From Adiantum capillus-veneris (lineage: Eukaryota > Streptophyta > Polypodiopsida > Polypodiales > Pteridaceae), in NCBI GenBank assembly GCA_014529385.2, contig CM043949.1, positions 144,659,850 through 144,723,849 on the forward strand: a stretch of 64,000 bases of DNA, in the 5' to 3' direction. The position numbers were made by a program, and so were the translations under genes. The notes beneath the pieces are model-generated. The model was not told the DNA's origin. It worked only from the letters and a program-made list of their open reading frames with translations, and made no database searches. Of this stretch, positions 44,898 to 57,734 are shown piece after piece; within the stretch, counting starts at the first letter, position 1, and each line of letters begins with the position of its first letter.

Positions 44898-47800
44898 ATG
44901 CACTTACGCTCTGGGCGGGTGCTAGAACACGAGCATATTGAGGGTGCCTCTGTTCATATGGACACCCATTACCCATTCACGATAAGCTCTAGACCCTCAG
45001 CGGGGACACAAGGTAGCACCACCCAAGACTCTAAAATAGCCGCTAGTGATTTCTCCTCCGACTCAGAAATCATGGAAGCATACCCTACCCAAAACACTGA
45101 GAGAGAAGGTCATGCACCTCCTGAAGCTCCACAGCCTAGTACTAGTATGTTTAGCCGTTTCATGGAAACATTAGGTAGAGCTACTCGCTCGGAACCTGAT
45201 GCAAATGAAGCACACGAAGGGGGTGGGGAAGTGGACTCTCCTTTCACATCGCACGTTGACCCCACACCCCCAAAGAGTGTCCATGTGGATATCCTGCCAA
45301 CTTCTTACCAAGAAGGCCCTGTTGAGCTGCCTCCTTCAGAAGTTCCCTCTAGAGTACTGTTGGTGACAAGTAAAACCACGGGGAGCAACATTGCTTCTAC
45401 CTCACAAGAAACCATTAACACGTCGACTCTAGAAGGATGGTTCATTAATGATCATTGGACATACGACCTCCACACTGAGGTGTTGACGGATCTACACTCT
45501 GGCCACGCCTACCATGTAGGATGGATAGAGATTGTACAATCCACCTCTAGTGCCACGAGCATCGAAGATCAACAGAAAATGATCTGTAATGTTATCCATG
45601 GCATTATTCAATCAGAAAGGCAAAACCGAGGGGTAAATATACTCTCAACTGGCCCCATGAGATTTCTGGATACGAGCAAGGCTCAACAGCCTACTCTATC
45701 ACAAATGGAGACTCCTCTAATGAGCCCCATGGACCCATCTTACATCATTTCACCTGGGGTCTCTATGCAATCTGAGCCTCCGAGCGAAAACTTTAGCTTC
45801 CCTAACTTGGCTCAACCCTCTATCAAGGAAAACACAGTGCTCACTCCAGGGATAAGCCTAACAGAGAATGTACCGATGACATCTACGGTTAGCGCAGTGC
45901 CACTACCTAGTGTTGTAGTACCTAATATGGGGCCTTGACCATATGTGCCTCTAGCCCCTTATGCACACATGGCCCCCACACCTCCAATTGTACCACTTGC
46001 TTATGCTCCTCGAGTGCCGCTCCCTAGCTCTTATCCGAGTGGACCTATGCCCAGTTATGTTCCATATCCTGCATCATCTACACATATGCCAAGACCGGTA
46101 CCCGTTCCTCTCCCACATATGATTCCAAGAGTACCTCCACCGGCCCTACCTCCTCACATAGGTGACTTGGCAGCGTTTGCTCAAACCATAGGTCGATCTA
46201 TCGCGGAAAATATGCGTCATGCATCTGATAGAGAGCCTAGAAGTAAGGCAGTACAAATTGCCAAACTCACGCAAAAATTCAATGGGGATGAAGATGCTAG
46301 GAAACACATTGAAGTGTTTGAACAAGTATGTGATTCCTTAGGGGAACGCAACGAACTACATAAGTGCAATGCCTTAAGCTTGACATTAAGTGGGAAGGTT
46401 GGAGATTGGTATAGGACCCTAAGGGTGGACGAGAAAACAATCTACCCTACCCTTCGAAGGTTGTTTCTAAAGGAGTACATACGAGAAGGTGTGCTTTGGG
46501 GTGTAGCATCTCAGCTACAGAAGGCCGAACGTAAGGAAGGAGAGTCAGTAAGAGACTTCATTAGTCGTCTAAAGCACTTAAACTCTCGCTGCCTTGTAAA
46601 TGAGCGCTTCAACAATAACCAACTGCTTGATCAATTCATTCGAGGGTTGAGGAATGAAGGAATCTATAATGGACTAGTGATTAGAGGTATCACAACCTGG
46701 GAAGATGTCACTGCCAATGCAATCCAATTAGAGGACAACTTGATGATAGCAGGCATGAGGGTGTCTACTGACACGAGATCCACTAGCTCACAAGCCATTG
46801 AGTATGAACCCATGACTGCAAAGCCCATTGCCAATGAGCCAAAGGTATTTGAGACATTCTTGACAGACCTCACCAAGGCAATCCAAGAGTCTCTTAAGGA
46901 TAATCGACCCCCTCAAAATAGTCACATGTATCCAAGAAGGGAGCAACAATGGTGTTCCATTTGCTTAGGTCCACATAGCACTAGTGAGTGCCCTACGTTT
47001 AGAGTAAAATTTAATGGAACTTGCAACGCATGTGGTAGGTATGGTCACCAAGCTAAGGATTGTTTAATGATCAAACGTATGATGGCAAATAGACCACCTG
47101 TAGCCTGGACGGATGCGCCTCGAGCTCCTGTATTGATGCCTACTCCACCTGTTGAGCAACTACCGCAACACATGGTCCCTAGACCTCAAAATGTTGTACA
47201 AGCTACACCGTTACCACCTCCTGTGCTAGGACCGCAGCCCCCGCATCCAAGAGTCGCCCCTATGAACCAAGTGGGTTGCGAGCCATCAAATGCTTATCCA
47301 GATGGCTGTGAGGAGGAAATAGACACTAGTATTGCCTACGGACTTGATACATTGGAAGAGTGTCCTATATACTACATGGAAGATTGTTGGGGACAAGTCA
47401 AGCCGGTTTATCAAGCTGCTGCTCTCGCATCCAGAGGTCAAAATATCAACACCCAGGCTAGGAGGCCACCTCTTCAATGCTACGAGTGTGGTGGACCACA
47501 TCGAGTAGCGGAGTGCCCTATTAGGCTGCAAAAGAATGCTGCACAGATGCAAATGAATCAAGGGAGCACGTCTGCAATGCCAATACTCACATGTAATCGT
47601 TGTGGCATAGATCACTTGATTGCCCAATGCCCCTATAACCCAAATGCGCCTAAAATCACACCCCTGAATTTGGTCGAAATTGCTAGTGTGACATCGCCAA
47701 TACCACCCGTCGCACCTGCTTATGCGATTACACGGTCCATGCTTCAAGGGCCAGGACATATCCTCGAAGAGAGAGATACCGCGTCAGTTATCCAAGCAAA

Positions 47801-50078
47801 GAAAAAGAAGACACGAAGGAAGAAGTCGCAGAATACGGAAAATTCAAAGCCAAGTTCCAAAACAAACATAGGAACAGGAGATGACCCCGTGTATATGAAT
47901 GACCTCGAGGATGATTCAGATTCAGTCGAGACAATGGAGACTAGAACCAATACCACAAAGAGAAAGACCGACAAAGAAAACCGTAACATGGAACCAAATG
48001 AAAACCGAATAAGAGAAAACCATAAAGAGCCTCTGAAAACACCACAAGTGTTTCCAAATCCAATCCACGACCCCCAAGATAAATCGCAGGGGCAAAAAGG
48101 GAAAAATCGTAAAAAGAAGATTGGGACGTACCCAAACCCAGTAGATGAGATTGAGCAGGTGAAACATCTAAGAGGTTTAGTGGAGGAGACTCAAAGGGAA
48201 CTAGAACCAGAACCCATGCAGGTCAAAATTCATGACACAGTGTTTCCCACGCAAGTTCATCCACCCCACATGAACCATAGACCGTTAGCCATATCTAGTA
48301 TCATCCAAGAAGGGAGTGAGGACGGGACATCAGAAAGTGAGCATACACCCTTCTTGTTGGAAAGGATGTTTAACGAAGGAATACCTGATCCCATTGAGGA
48401 ATATGAGATTCCATCCTCACCAGTTCCTAGTGAAGGACCTACACCCTGTAAAACGCCAATGAATGTTGCCAAACTAGTGGACTTCATGTCTTCTGAGGTC
48501 CGAACCACGATCATAGCAAAGCTGTATGGAGATCCTGAGTTATTCCTTGCACTTCGAGCATTCCTTAACGGAGAGCTACGAACGGGATTACCGCAGTTTG
48601 CGCAACCAAATAGGCCTGACTCGATTATGATTGATGAGGAAAATCATGTGCAATCACTTGACTTAGATGAACACGAGTCTGTGATCGAGGTACCCATTAA
48701 CGAATTAGGGCAGTATTTTGAAGGCGACGAGTCTAATGCGACCCTACCCATCACTACCAAGGGATTAACTATAAAGGGAATTCTTGATGGTGGTGCGGGA
48801 GTTAGCATCGTTACAAAAGATTGTTGGGAATCCATGGGAAAACCCCGCCTCAGTGTTACTAACATTGTGGTAAAGATGGCAAATGGTACCATAGCCAAAC
48901 CTATGGGGATGCTCAAGGATCTTAAGATCAAAGTTCTAGGACACAAGGTACGACATACGTTCATTGTAATGGATTTCTCTAAACACCTTATGTCATATGA
49001 AATGATTTTTGGACGACCATTCATGAGGGAAGCACAAATGGTTCACGATTGGTCTAAAAATCATGTCTATTTGCAATTCCAAGACTCTGTCCTTAGAGTG
49101 GATTTGGTGACTGGTAAGGTACACCCCTTAGGGAGTAAAACCATTATTGATCATCGCTCTGACACCACAGTTCACTCAGCCCCACTACAATATTGTTACA
49201 CTTGTAAGAAGGATACAGACATTGGCCAAGATTCTCCTTACATGGATGTGTTACCGGGTATGACGGAATCAGACAATGTGGATTGGGTCCACCTAGCATC
49301 AACCATAGACACTTGGGGAAATAGGGGGACGACCTGGGTAACACCTGAGGGGGATGAAATGCCTATACCCTTAAATATGCTACAAGCAATGCATATCGCT
49401 TCCGACAAGACTCATCCTAATGTAACAGAGAAAACATACAAGTGGGTCCCTAAAGCTTCTTTAGTGACCATATCTAGTGCTAAAAAACAGAAGCCTTGTA
49501 AGAAACGTACCACTCACTCCAAGAAATGTAAAGAAACGCTGCGTTGGATTCCTAAACGACTATTGGAAGCCCAAGGATATTATGAAGGAAATGATCAAAT
49601 CTGGGTGCCCAAACGTAAAGTGTACTCTTACCTGTCACCTGGCCCATGTAAACCCAATCCTGTGGCTCCAAAACAATTTGATGATCGTGGAAAGAAAAAA
49701 ATCACAGAATGTTACACACCCGCTCCCGAGCTAGTTTGGGTACCAAAGAAAGAACGATTTGTTCCACCTAGCTCAGGAAGGGGGGAGTCCCATGAAGCTT
49801 CTAGCTCATCATGTAATACATCCATAGAGGTAAAAGCTTCTACACAGCCTCCATCTATAGTAGTGGACCTCCATGAAGCTACAAAAGAATCCACACCTCC
49901 CAGTGTTCAAGAATCACCTGATGAACCACTTCAAGTTCGATCCTGGGAGAGTACCTTACCACCCTTGCAGCTTGACAAGGCACCTAGGGTAATAGAAAAC
50001 TACTGGCAAAAATCCTCACCTATTACCAACTGGAACAATTGGTTTCAAAGGGTGACAAGCTCATTTCAAACGGTATGA
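44898..50078 (+). pseudogene. Gag-protease polyprotein, copy A (one stop)
   Basis: A single 5181-nt frame, 1726 codons plus stop, broken only by TGA at 45936-45938 (CGA in copy B). From ATG 44898 (MHLRSGR): acidic region; Pro-rich region with a GDLAAFAQTIGRSIAENM segment; capsid-like core (KLTQKFNGDEDARKHIEVF, LTLSGKVGDWYRTLR); four zinc knuckles (CSICLGPHSTSEC, CNACGRYGHQAKDC, CYECGGPHRVAEC, CNRCGIDHLIAQC); a basic/acidic linker; then an aspartic-protease fold with ILDGGAGVSIVTK (DGGA at 48786-48797) and FGRPFMREAQ. The C-terminal tail has four W-[VI]-P-K motifs. RT and integrase are absent. Gag would form particles; the protease has Gly in place of the active-site Ser/Thr. Confidence 0.9.
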
Positions 50079-51695
50079 TCTACCCAAGGAAGGGGGGAGT
50101 GTTTGCTGACAGTCATCATTCATTTGTTTCGCTCTCAACCTTTTTCCCTGACCTCTCAATCACCAATCTTAGGGAATGTACATATAAAGCTTTATACTCA
50201 AAAAAAAAAAGAAAAAAAAGAGCAAGAGCAATTAGCAAACGAGTATGCACATTAAAAGTCAAAACATTGACTCAGACCTACACATGTCACATCTGGTACA
50301 GTGAAACAGAAACCTATGCCATGAAACACCTTCGATCCTCATCACTTGAGTGATGGAGGGTAGGTAAGATTGGTACGATAGGAGTGTTTCTGTTTTAGAG
50401 TTGAGTGATTAGCAAAGTTCTCTTTTCCCACTGATGTGCCTCCTAGAGGTATTGTTTGTGTTTCATAGTGTGTACAGGAGCGTGTTGCTATTGATAGGAT
50501 TTGGACCTTCATGGAACCTTCAAATCAAGCGCGACCATCAACACAAACAGGTGTTTCTTATCCATTAGCATTGCCCTTATCTTTTTTGCATCCATGTTTG
50601 TCTGCTTTGATTGTGATTGGTAGCATAATATTCAGCGCATTGGCTTAGTATCAAACATTTAATTCAATGAAATGTTTTGTCATAATCACTTGTCTAGGTT
50701 TAAAAATCAAGCAGTCCGACTAAGCTAGTTTGACCAAGCTAGGTATTAGAAATCTTCTCTTAATACCATGGGGAATGCCTTCCTAATAAACAATTGTTAC
50801 TTAGGTTCTTAATCCGATTTAGGCAGCATTGTATGAAATGTACTAGGGCTTTCTAGTGGGCTTAACCCTATTGACCTTTAGCGTAAGTATTATAAAGGGA
50901 GTTTACTAATGTGATGAGCCTGGGGAGGGTAACAGTGTTATATGACCCCCCAAAGTTACAAAATTAAAATGATGAAAATGAACAAACAAAAAATCAAAGT
51001 GCCACAATGTAAAATTTTAAGCTGGAAGAGAAATCTCAGCTTGATTTGGTACTTCACTCACATGTATTGCCTATGGTACTAGAGCCCTAGAGGTTCCCAG
51101 TGTGGGCGCTTTTCCTTGAAAAGCAAAAAACCCAAGGCATACAAAATAAGCACACACATCATAATTGAATCACTGTGAAAAGACCTTGGGGGGTCAAAGA
51201 AAAAGTAATCAGTCAGGCGATGATTTCATGAGAAATTCCTTTTATGGTAGCTTAACTACAAGGTTTTCTAGATATAGCCTCTAGTCAGCCCTTGAACATG
51301 AATACTTGGCTCTCGCGATTAAACAACTTAATTGACCAGAGAAAATTAAGAAGCTTACCCATGGTATTAATATTCGATCTCTAGTGCTTTTCGACCGTCA
51401 TATTAGCGACCCCAGACTTGTTTAATTTTCTACCTTTACATCTGTTTATGCATTTGATTACATTGCAATTTAATGTTCATTGCTAACAAATTGTTTGAAA
51501 TTCTTTTACCAATCAATTTTTCTATCTAAAACTGCATATGCTTTTTAAGAGAATGCAATTACTGTGCCAATGTTGTTTGATTTTGCAGTGACTAAAGAAG
51601 GCTAAGCACATTCATCTCAAATGCTCTTCCACCTCGACGATCCAGCTTCAACTCAATAGCTTCCGAGGACGGAATCTACATCAGGAAGGGGGGCA
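50079..51695 (+). other. 3' untranslated region and PPT of inner element A
   Basis: 1.6 kb without a gene, colinear with 57735-59358. It carries the inverted repeat TGACCCCCCAAAGT (50943-50956) with complement at 51183-51196, and ends in the purine tract tcaggaaggggggca (51681-51695) directly before LTR4. Confidence 0.82.
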
Positions 51696-52270
51696 TGTTA
51701 ACCCTCATGGCACACGGACACCCTATCACCTACGACGGACGTGTATTATGTATTCGATAGAGTCAGGTACCGGGCTTGTCGGTCCAATAGGGAAAGGTAG
51801 AGTGATCGTCGATGAGAGGCGCACTTTAACTTGGACATTCAAGGGATTAGTTGGTTAAGCATGGGCGCCCAAGTGTGAATGGGGTGAGCTCCTATAAAAG
51901 CCAACTAAACCTAATTTTTACTCATTCTCTCATTTGTGCAATTGAAGAGTGCTCTTGCTCCATCTCCATCTTCTTCTTCTTCACCTCCTTGTGTGTGTGT
52001 GAGAGAGAGAGAGAGAGAGGGAGAGTGTGTGTGCGATCGAGCATTACGAAGGCACGACGGCGGCGAAGCGGTTGAGCGCGGCACGACTGCAGCTTCTTCT
52101 TCATCGCGGTGAGGAATCCACCACGAAGGCGAGCGTAGAGCGGTGAGTGACACACCCTTTGTTTTCTTGAGCTTGCTAGTTTAGGCTTGTTGTGTGCTTG
52201 GAGCCGTTTGTGGCTCGCATACGGTGTATTGGCAAGTCCCTTGCTTCGACAGTGCGGCAAGGAGCGCACA
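51696..52270 (+). repeat. LTR4 (3' LTR of inner element A)
   Basis: 575 bp, partner of LTR3. It is followed at once by CCTCC (52271-52275) and body B with no PBS, because the PBS of element B lies upstream at 41716, before the insertion. Confidence 0.9.
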
Positions 52271-52275
52271 CCTCC

Positions 52276-52553
52276 TTTCTCTTCCCACTTGCACCCTTAG
52301 ATTTTCTAGTTTGGGCCTAGTTCCCTACTGGAAATTGACAGTTTTAGGGATTCCGAGGGCATAGAGTGACCAAACGGAGGGCTGTAAAGCACAGTGCGTC
52401 CCTCCTAGCGATACGCTCGTTTCGAGCTATCACACGGCCCATTCCACGACACGCTCTAAAAAATCTAGCAAAAAAACAAACAAAAAACACGCTAAAAACT
52501 AGTCACAAGGCCTCCTAGAGCAGCTTTTTGACACCTTAGGGTATCAAAAGCAC
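52276..52553 (+). other. Remaining leader of outer element B
   Basis: It continues the element B leader after the inner insertion and matches 44620-44897 of copy A. No gene; it runs up to ATG 52554. Confidence 0.8.
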
Positions 52554-55500
52554 ATGCACTTACGCTCTGGGCGGGTGCTAGAACCCGAGCATATTGAGGG
52601 TGCCTCTGTTCATACGGACACCCATTACCCATCCACGATAAGCTCTAGACCCTCATCGGGGACACAAGGTAGCACCACCCAAGACCCTAAAATAGCCGCT
52701 AGTGATTCCTCCTCCGACTCAGAAATCATGGAAGCATACCCTACCCAAAACACTGAGAGAGAAGGTCATGCACCTCCCGAAGCTCCACAGCCTAGTACTA
52801 GTATGTTTAGCCGTTTCATGGAAACATTAGGTAGAGCTACTCGCTCGGAACCTGATGCAAATGAAGCACACGAAGGGGGTGGGGAAGTGGAATCTCCTTT
52901 CACATCGCAAGTGGACCCCACACCCCCAAAGAGTGTCCATGTGGATATCCTACCAACTTCTTACCAAGAAGGCCCTCTTGAGCTGCCTCCTTCAGAAGTT
53001 CCCTCTAGAGTACCGTTGGTGACAAGTAAAACCACGGGGAGCAACATTGCTTCTACCTCACAAGAAACCATTAACACGTCAATTCTAGAAGGATTGTTCA
53101 TTAATGATCATTGGACATACGACCTCCACACTGAGGTGTTGACGGATCTACACTCTGGCCACGCCTACCATGTAGGATGGATAGAGATTGTACAATCCAC
53201 CTCTAGTGCCACGAGCATCGAAGATCAACAGAAAATGATCTGTAATGTTATCCATGGCATTATTCAATCAGAAAGGCAAAACCGAGGGGTAAATATACTC
53301 TCAACTGGCCCCATGAGATTTCTGGATTCGAGCAAGGCTCAACAGCCTACTCTATCAAAAATGGAGACTCCTCTAATGAGCCCCATGGACCCATCTTACG
53401 TCATTTCACCTGGGGTCTCTATGCAATCTGAGCCTCCAAGCGAAAACTTTAGCTTCCCTAACTTGGCTCAACCCTCTATCAAGGAAAACACAGTGCTCAC
53501 TCCAGGGATAAGCCTAACAGAGAATGTACCGATGACATCTACGGTTAGCGCAGTGCCACTACCTAGTGTTGTAGTACCTAATATGGGGCCTCGACCATAT
53601 GTGCCTCTAGCCCCTTATGCACACATGGCCCCCACACCTCCAATTGTACCACTTGTTCATGCTCCTCGAGTGCCGCTCCCTAGCCCTTATCCGATTGGAC
53701 CTATGCCCGGTTATGTTCCATATCCTGCATCATCCACACATATGCCAAGACCGGTACCCGTTCTTCTCCCACATATGATTCCAAGAGTACCTCCACCGGC
53801 CCTTCCTCCTCACATAGGTGACTTGGCAGCGTTTGCTCAAACCATAGGTCGATCTATCGCGGAAAATATGCGTCACGCATCTGATAGAGAGCCTAGAAGT
53901 AAGGCAGTACAAATTGCCAAACTCACGCAAAAATTCAATGCGGACGAAGATGCTAGAAAACACATTGAAGTGTTTGAACAAGTATGTGATTCCTTAGGGA
54001 AACGCAACGAACTACATAAGTGCAATGCCTTAAGCTTGACATTAAGTGGGAAGGCTGGAGATTGGTATAGGACCCTAAGGGTGGACGAGAAAACAATCTA
54101 CCCTACCCTTCGAAGGTTGTTTCTAAAGGAGTACATACGAGAAGGTGTGCTTTGGGGTGTAGCATCTCAGCTACAGAAGGCCGAACGTAAGGAAGGAGAG
54201 TCAGTAAGGGACTTCATTAGTCGTCTAAAGCACTTAGACTCTCGCTGCCCTGTAAATGAGCGCTTCAACAATAACCACTTGCTTGATCGATTCATTCGAG
54301 GGTTGAGGAATGAAGGAATCTATAATGGACTAGTGATTAGAGGTATCACAACCTGGGAAGATGTCACTGCCAATGCAATCCAATTAGAGGACAACTTGAT
54401 GATAGCAGGCATGAGGGTGTCTACTGACATGAGATCCACTAGCTCACAAGCCATTGAGTATGAACCCATGACTACAAAGCCCATTGCCAATGAGCCAAAG
54501 GTATTTGAGACATTCTTGACAGACCTCACCAAGGCAATCCAAGAGTCTCTTAAGGATAATCGACCCCCTCAAAATAGTCACATGTATCCAAGAAGGGAGC
54601 AACAATGGTGTTCCATTTGCTTAGGTCCACATAGCACTAGTGAGTGCCCTACGTTTAGAGTAAAATTTAATGGAACTTGCAACACATGTGGTAGGTATGG
54701 TCACCAAGCTAAGGATTGTTTAATGATCAAACGCATTATGGCAAATAGACCACCTGTAGCCTGGACGGATGCGCCTCGAGCTCCTGTATTGATGCCTACT
54801 TCACCTGTTGAGCAACTACCACAACACATGGTCCCTAGACCTCAAAATGTTGTACAAGCTACACCGCTACCACCTCCTGTGCTAGGACCGTAGCCCCCGC
54901 ATCCAAGAGTCGCCCCTATGAACCAAGTAGGTTGCGAGCCATCAAGTGCTTATGCAGATGGCTGTGAGGAGGAAATAGACACTAGTATTGCCTACGGACT
55001 TGATACATTGGAAGAGTGTCCTATATACTACATGGAAGATTGTTGGGGACAAGTCAAGCCGGTTTATCAAGCTGCTGCTCTCGCATCCAGAGGTCAAAAT
55101 ATCAACACCCAGGCTAGGAGGCCACCTCTTCAATGCTACGAGTGTGGTAGACCACATCGAGCAGCGGAGTGCCCTATTAGGCTACAAAAGAATGCTGCAC
55201 AGATGCAAATGAATCAAGAGAGCACGTCTGCAATGCCAATACTCACATGTAATCGTTGTGGCATAGATCACTTGATTGCCCAATGCCCCTATAACCCAAA
55301 TGCGCCTAAAATCACACCCCTGAATTTGGTCGAAATTGCTAGTGTGACATCACCAATACCACCCGTCGCACCCGCTTATGCGATTACACGGTCCATGCTT
55401 CAAGGGCTAGGACATATCCTCGAAGAGAGAGATACCGCGTTAGTTATCCAAGCAAAGAAAAAGAAGACACGAAGGAAGAAGTCGCAGAATACGAAAAATT

Positions 55501-57734
55501 CAAAGCCAAATTCCAAAACAAACATAGGAACAGGAGATGACCCCGTGTATATGAATGACCTCGAGGATGATTCAGATTCAGTCGAGACAATGGAGACTAG
55601 AACCAATACCACAAAGGGAAAGACCGACAAGGAAAACCGTAACATGGAACCAAATGAAAACCGAATAAGAGGAAACCATAAAGAGCCTCTGAAAACACCA
55701 CAAGTGTTTCCAAATCCAATCCAAGACCCCCAAGATAAACCGCAGGGGCAAAAAGGAAAAAATCCTAAAAAGAAGATTGGGACGTATCCAAACCCAGTAG
55801 ACGAGATTGAGCAGGTGAAACATCTAAGAGGTTTAGTGGAGGAGACTCAAAGGAAACTAGAACCAGAACCCATGCATGTCAAAATTCATGACACAGTGTT
55901 TCCCACGCAAGTTCATCCACCCCACATGAACCATAGACCGTTAGCCATATCTAGTATCATCCAAGAAGGGAGTGAGGACGGGACATCAGAAAGTGAGCAT
56001 ACACCCTTCTTGTTGGAAAGGATGTTTAATGAAGGAATACCTGATCCCATTGAGGAATATGAGATTCCATCCTCACCAGTTCCTAGTGAAGGACCTACAC
56101 CCTGTAAAACGCCAATGAATGTTGCCAAACTAGTGGACTTCATGTCTTCTGAGGTCCGAACCACGATCATAGCAAAGTTGTATGGAGATCCTGAGTTATT
56201 CCTTGCACTTCGAGCATTCCTTAACGGAGAGCTACGAACGGGATTACCGCAGTTTGCGCAACCAAATAGGCCTGACTCGATTATGATTGATGAGGAAAAT
56301 CATGTGCAATCACTTGACTTAGATGGACACGAGTCTGTGATTGAGGTACCCATTAACAAATTAGGGCAGTATTTTGAAGGCGACGAGTCTAATGCGACGC
56401 TACCCATCACTACCAAGGGATTAACTATAAAGGGAATTCTTGATGGTGGTGCGGGAGTTAGCATCGTTACAAAAGATTGTTGGGAATCCATGGGAAAACC
56501 CCGCCTCAGTGTTACTAACATTGTGGTAAAGATGGCAAATGGTACCATAGCCAAACCTATGGGGATGCTCAAGGATCTTAAGATCAAAGTTCTAGGACAC
56601 AAGGTACGACATACGTTCATTGTAATGGATTTCTCTAAACACCTTATGTCATATGAAATAATTTTAGGACGACCATTCATGAGGGAAGCACAAATGGTTC
56701 ATGATTGGTCTAAAAATCATGTGTATTTGCAATTCCAAGACTCTGTCCTTAGAGTGGATTTGGTGACTGGTAAGGTACACCCCTTAGGGAGTAAAACCAT
56801 TATTGATCATTGCTCTGACACCATAGTTCACTCGGCCCCACTACAATATTGTTACACTTGTAAGAAGGATACAGACATTGGCCAAGATTCTCCTTACATG
56901 GATGTGTTACCGGGTATGACGGAATCAGACAATGTGGATTGGGTCCACCTAGCATCAACCATAGACACTTGGGGAAATAGGGGGACGACCTGGGTAACAC
57001 CTGAGGGGGATGAAATGCCTATACCCTTAAATATGCTACAAGCAATGCATATCGCTTCCAACAAGACTCATCCTAATGTAACGAAGAAAACATACAAGTG
57101 GGTCCCTAAAGCTTCTTTAGTGACCATAGCTAGTGCTAAAAAACAGAAGCTTTGTAAGAAACGTACCACTCGCTCCAAGAAAAGTAAGAAAATGTTGCGA
57201 TGGATCCCTAAACGACTATTGAATGCCCAAGGCTACTATCAAGGAAATGATCAAATCTGGGTGCCAAAACGTAGATTGTGCTCTTACCTATCACCTGACC
57301 CAAGTGAGCCCAATCCCGTAGTTCCAAAACGAATCAATGATCGTGGAAAGAAAAAGATCACAGAATGCTACACACCCGCTCCCGAGCTAGTTTGGGTACC
57401 AAAGAAAGAACGATTGGTTCCACCTAGCTCAGGAAGGGGGGAGTCCCATGAAGATTCTAGCTCATCATGTAATACATCCATAGAGGTAAAAGCTTCTACA
57501 CAGCCTCCATCTATAGTAGTGGACCTGCATGAAGCTACAAAAGAATCCACACCTCCCAGTGTTCAAGAATCACCTAATGAACCACTTCAAGTTCGATCCT
57601 GGGAGAGTACCTTACCACCCTTGCAACTTGACGAGGCACCTAGGGTAATAGAAAACTACTGGCAAAAATCCTCACCTATTACCAACTGGAACAATTGGTT
57701 TCAAAGGGTGACAAGCTCATTTCAAATGGTATGA
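52554..57734 (+). pseudogene. Gag-protease polyprotein, copy B (one stop)
   Basis: The frame is exactly the same length as copy A (5181 nt) with no indels between them. The only break is TAG at 54891-54893 (CAG in copy A). Domains are as in copy A: MHLRSGR start, capsid-like core, four zinc knuckles (first near 54607, last near 55250), protease with DGGA at 56442-56453, and the W-[VI]-P-K tail. The first knuckle is C-X2-C-X3-H-X4-C, the second the canonical C-X2-C-X4-H-X4-C. Between protease and tail is YCYTCKKDTDIGQDSPYMDV, well kept in copy C but of unknown role. Few differences from copy A, mostly single substitutions, indicate recent common ancestry. Confidence 0.9.

Noticed and set aside
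52271-52553. Loss of the PBS by deletion in body B, or removal of the leader by splicing
   Set aside because: No GT-AG borders exist, and the flanking CCTCC duplication shows the leader was split by the inner insertion; the PBS of B is at 41716.
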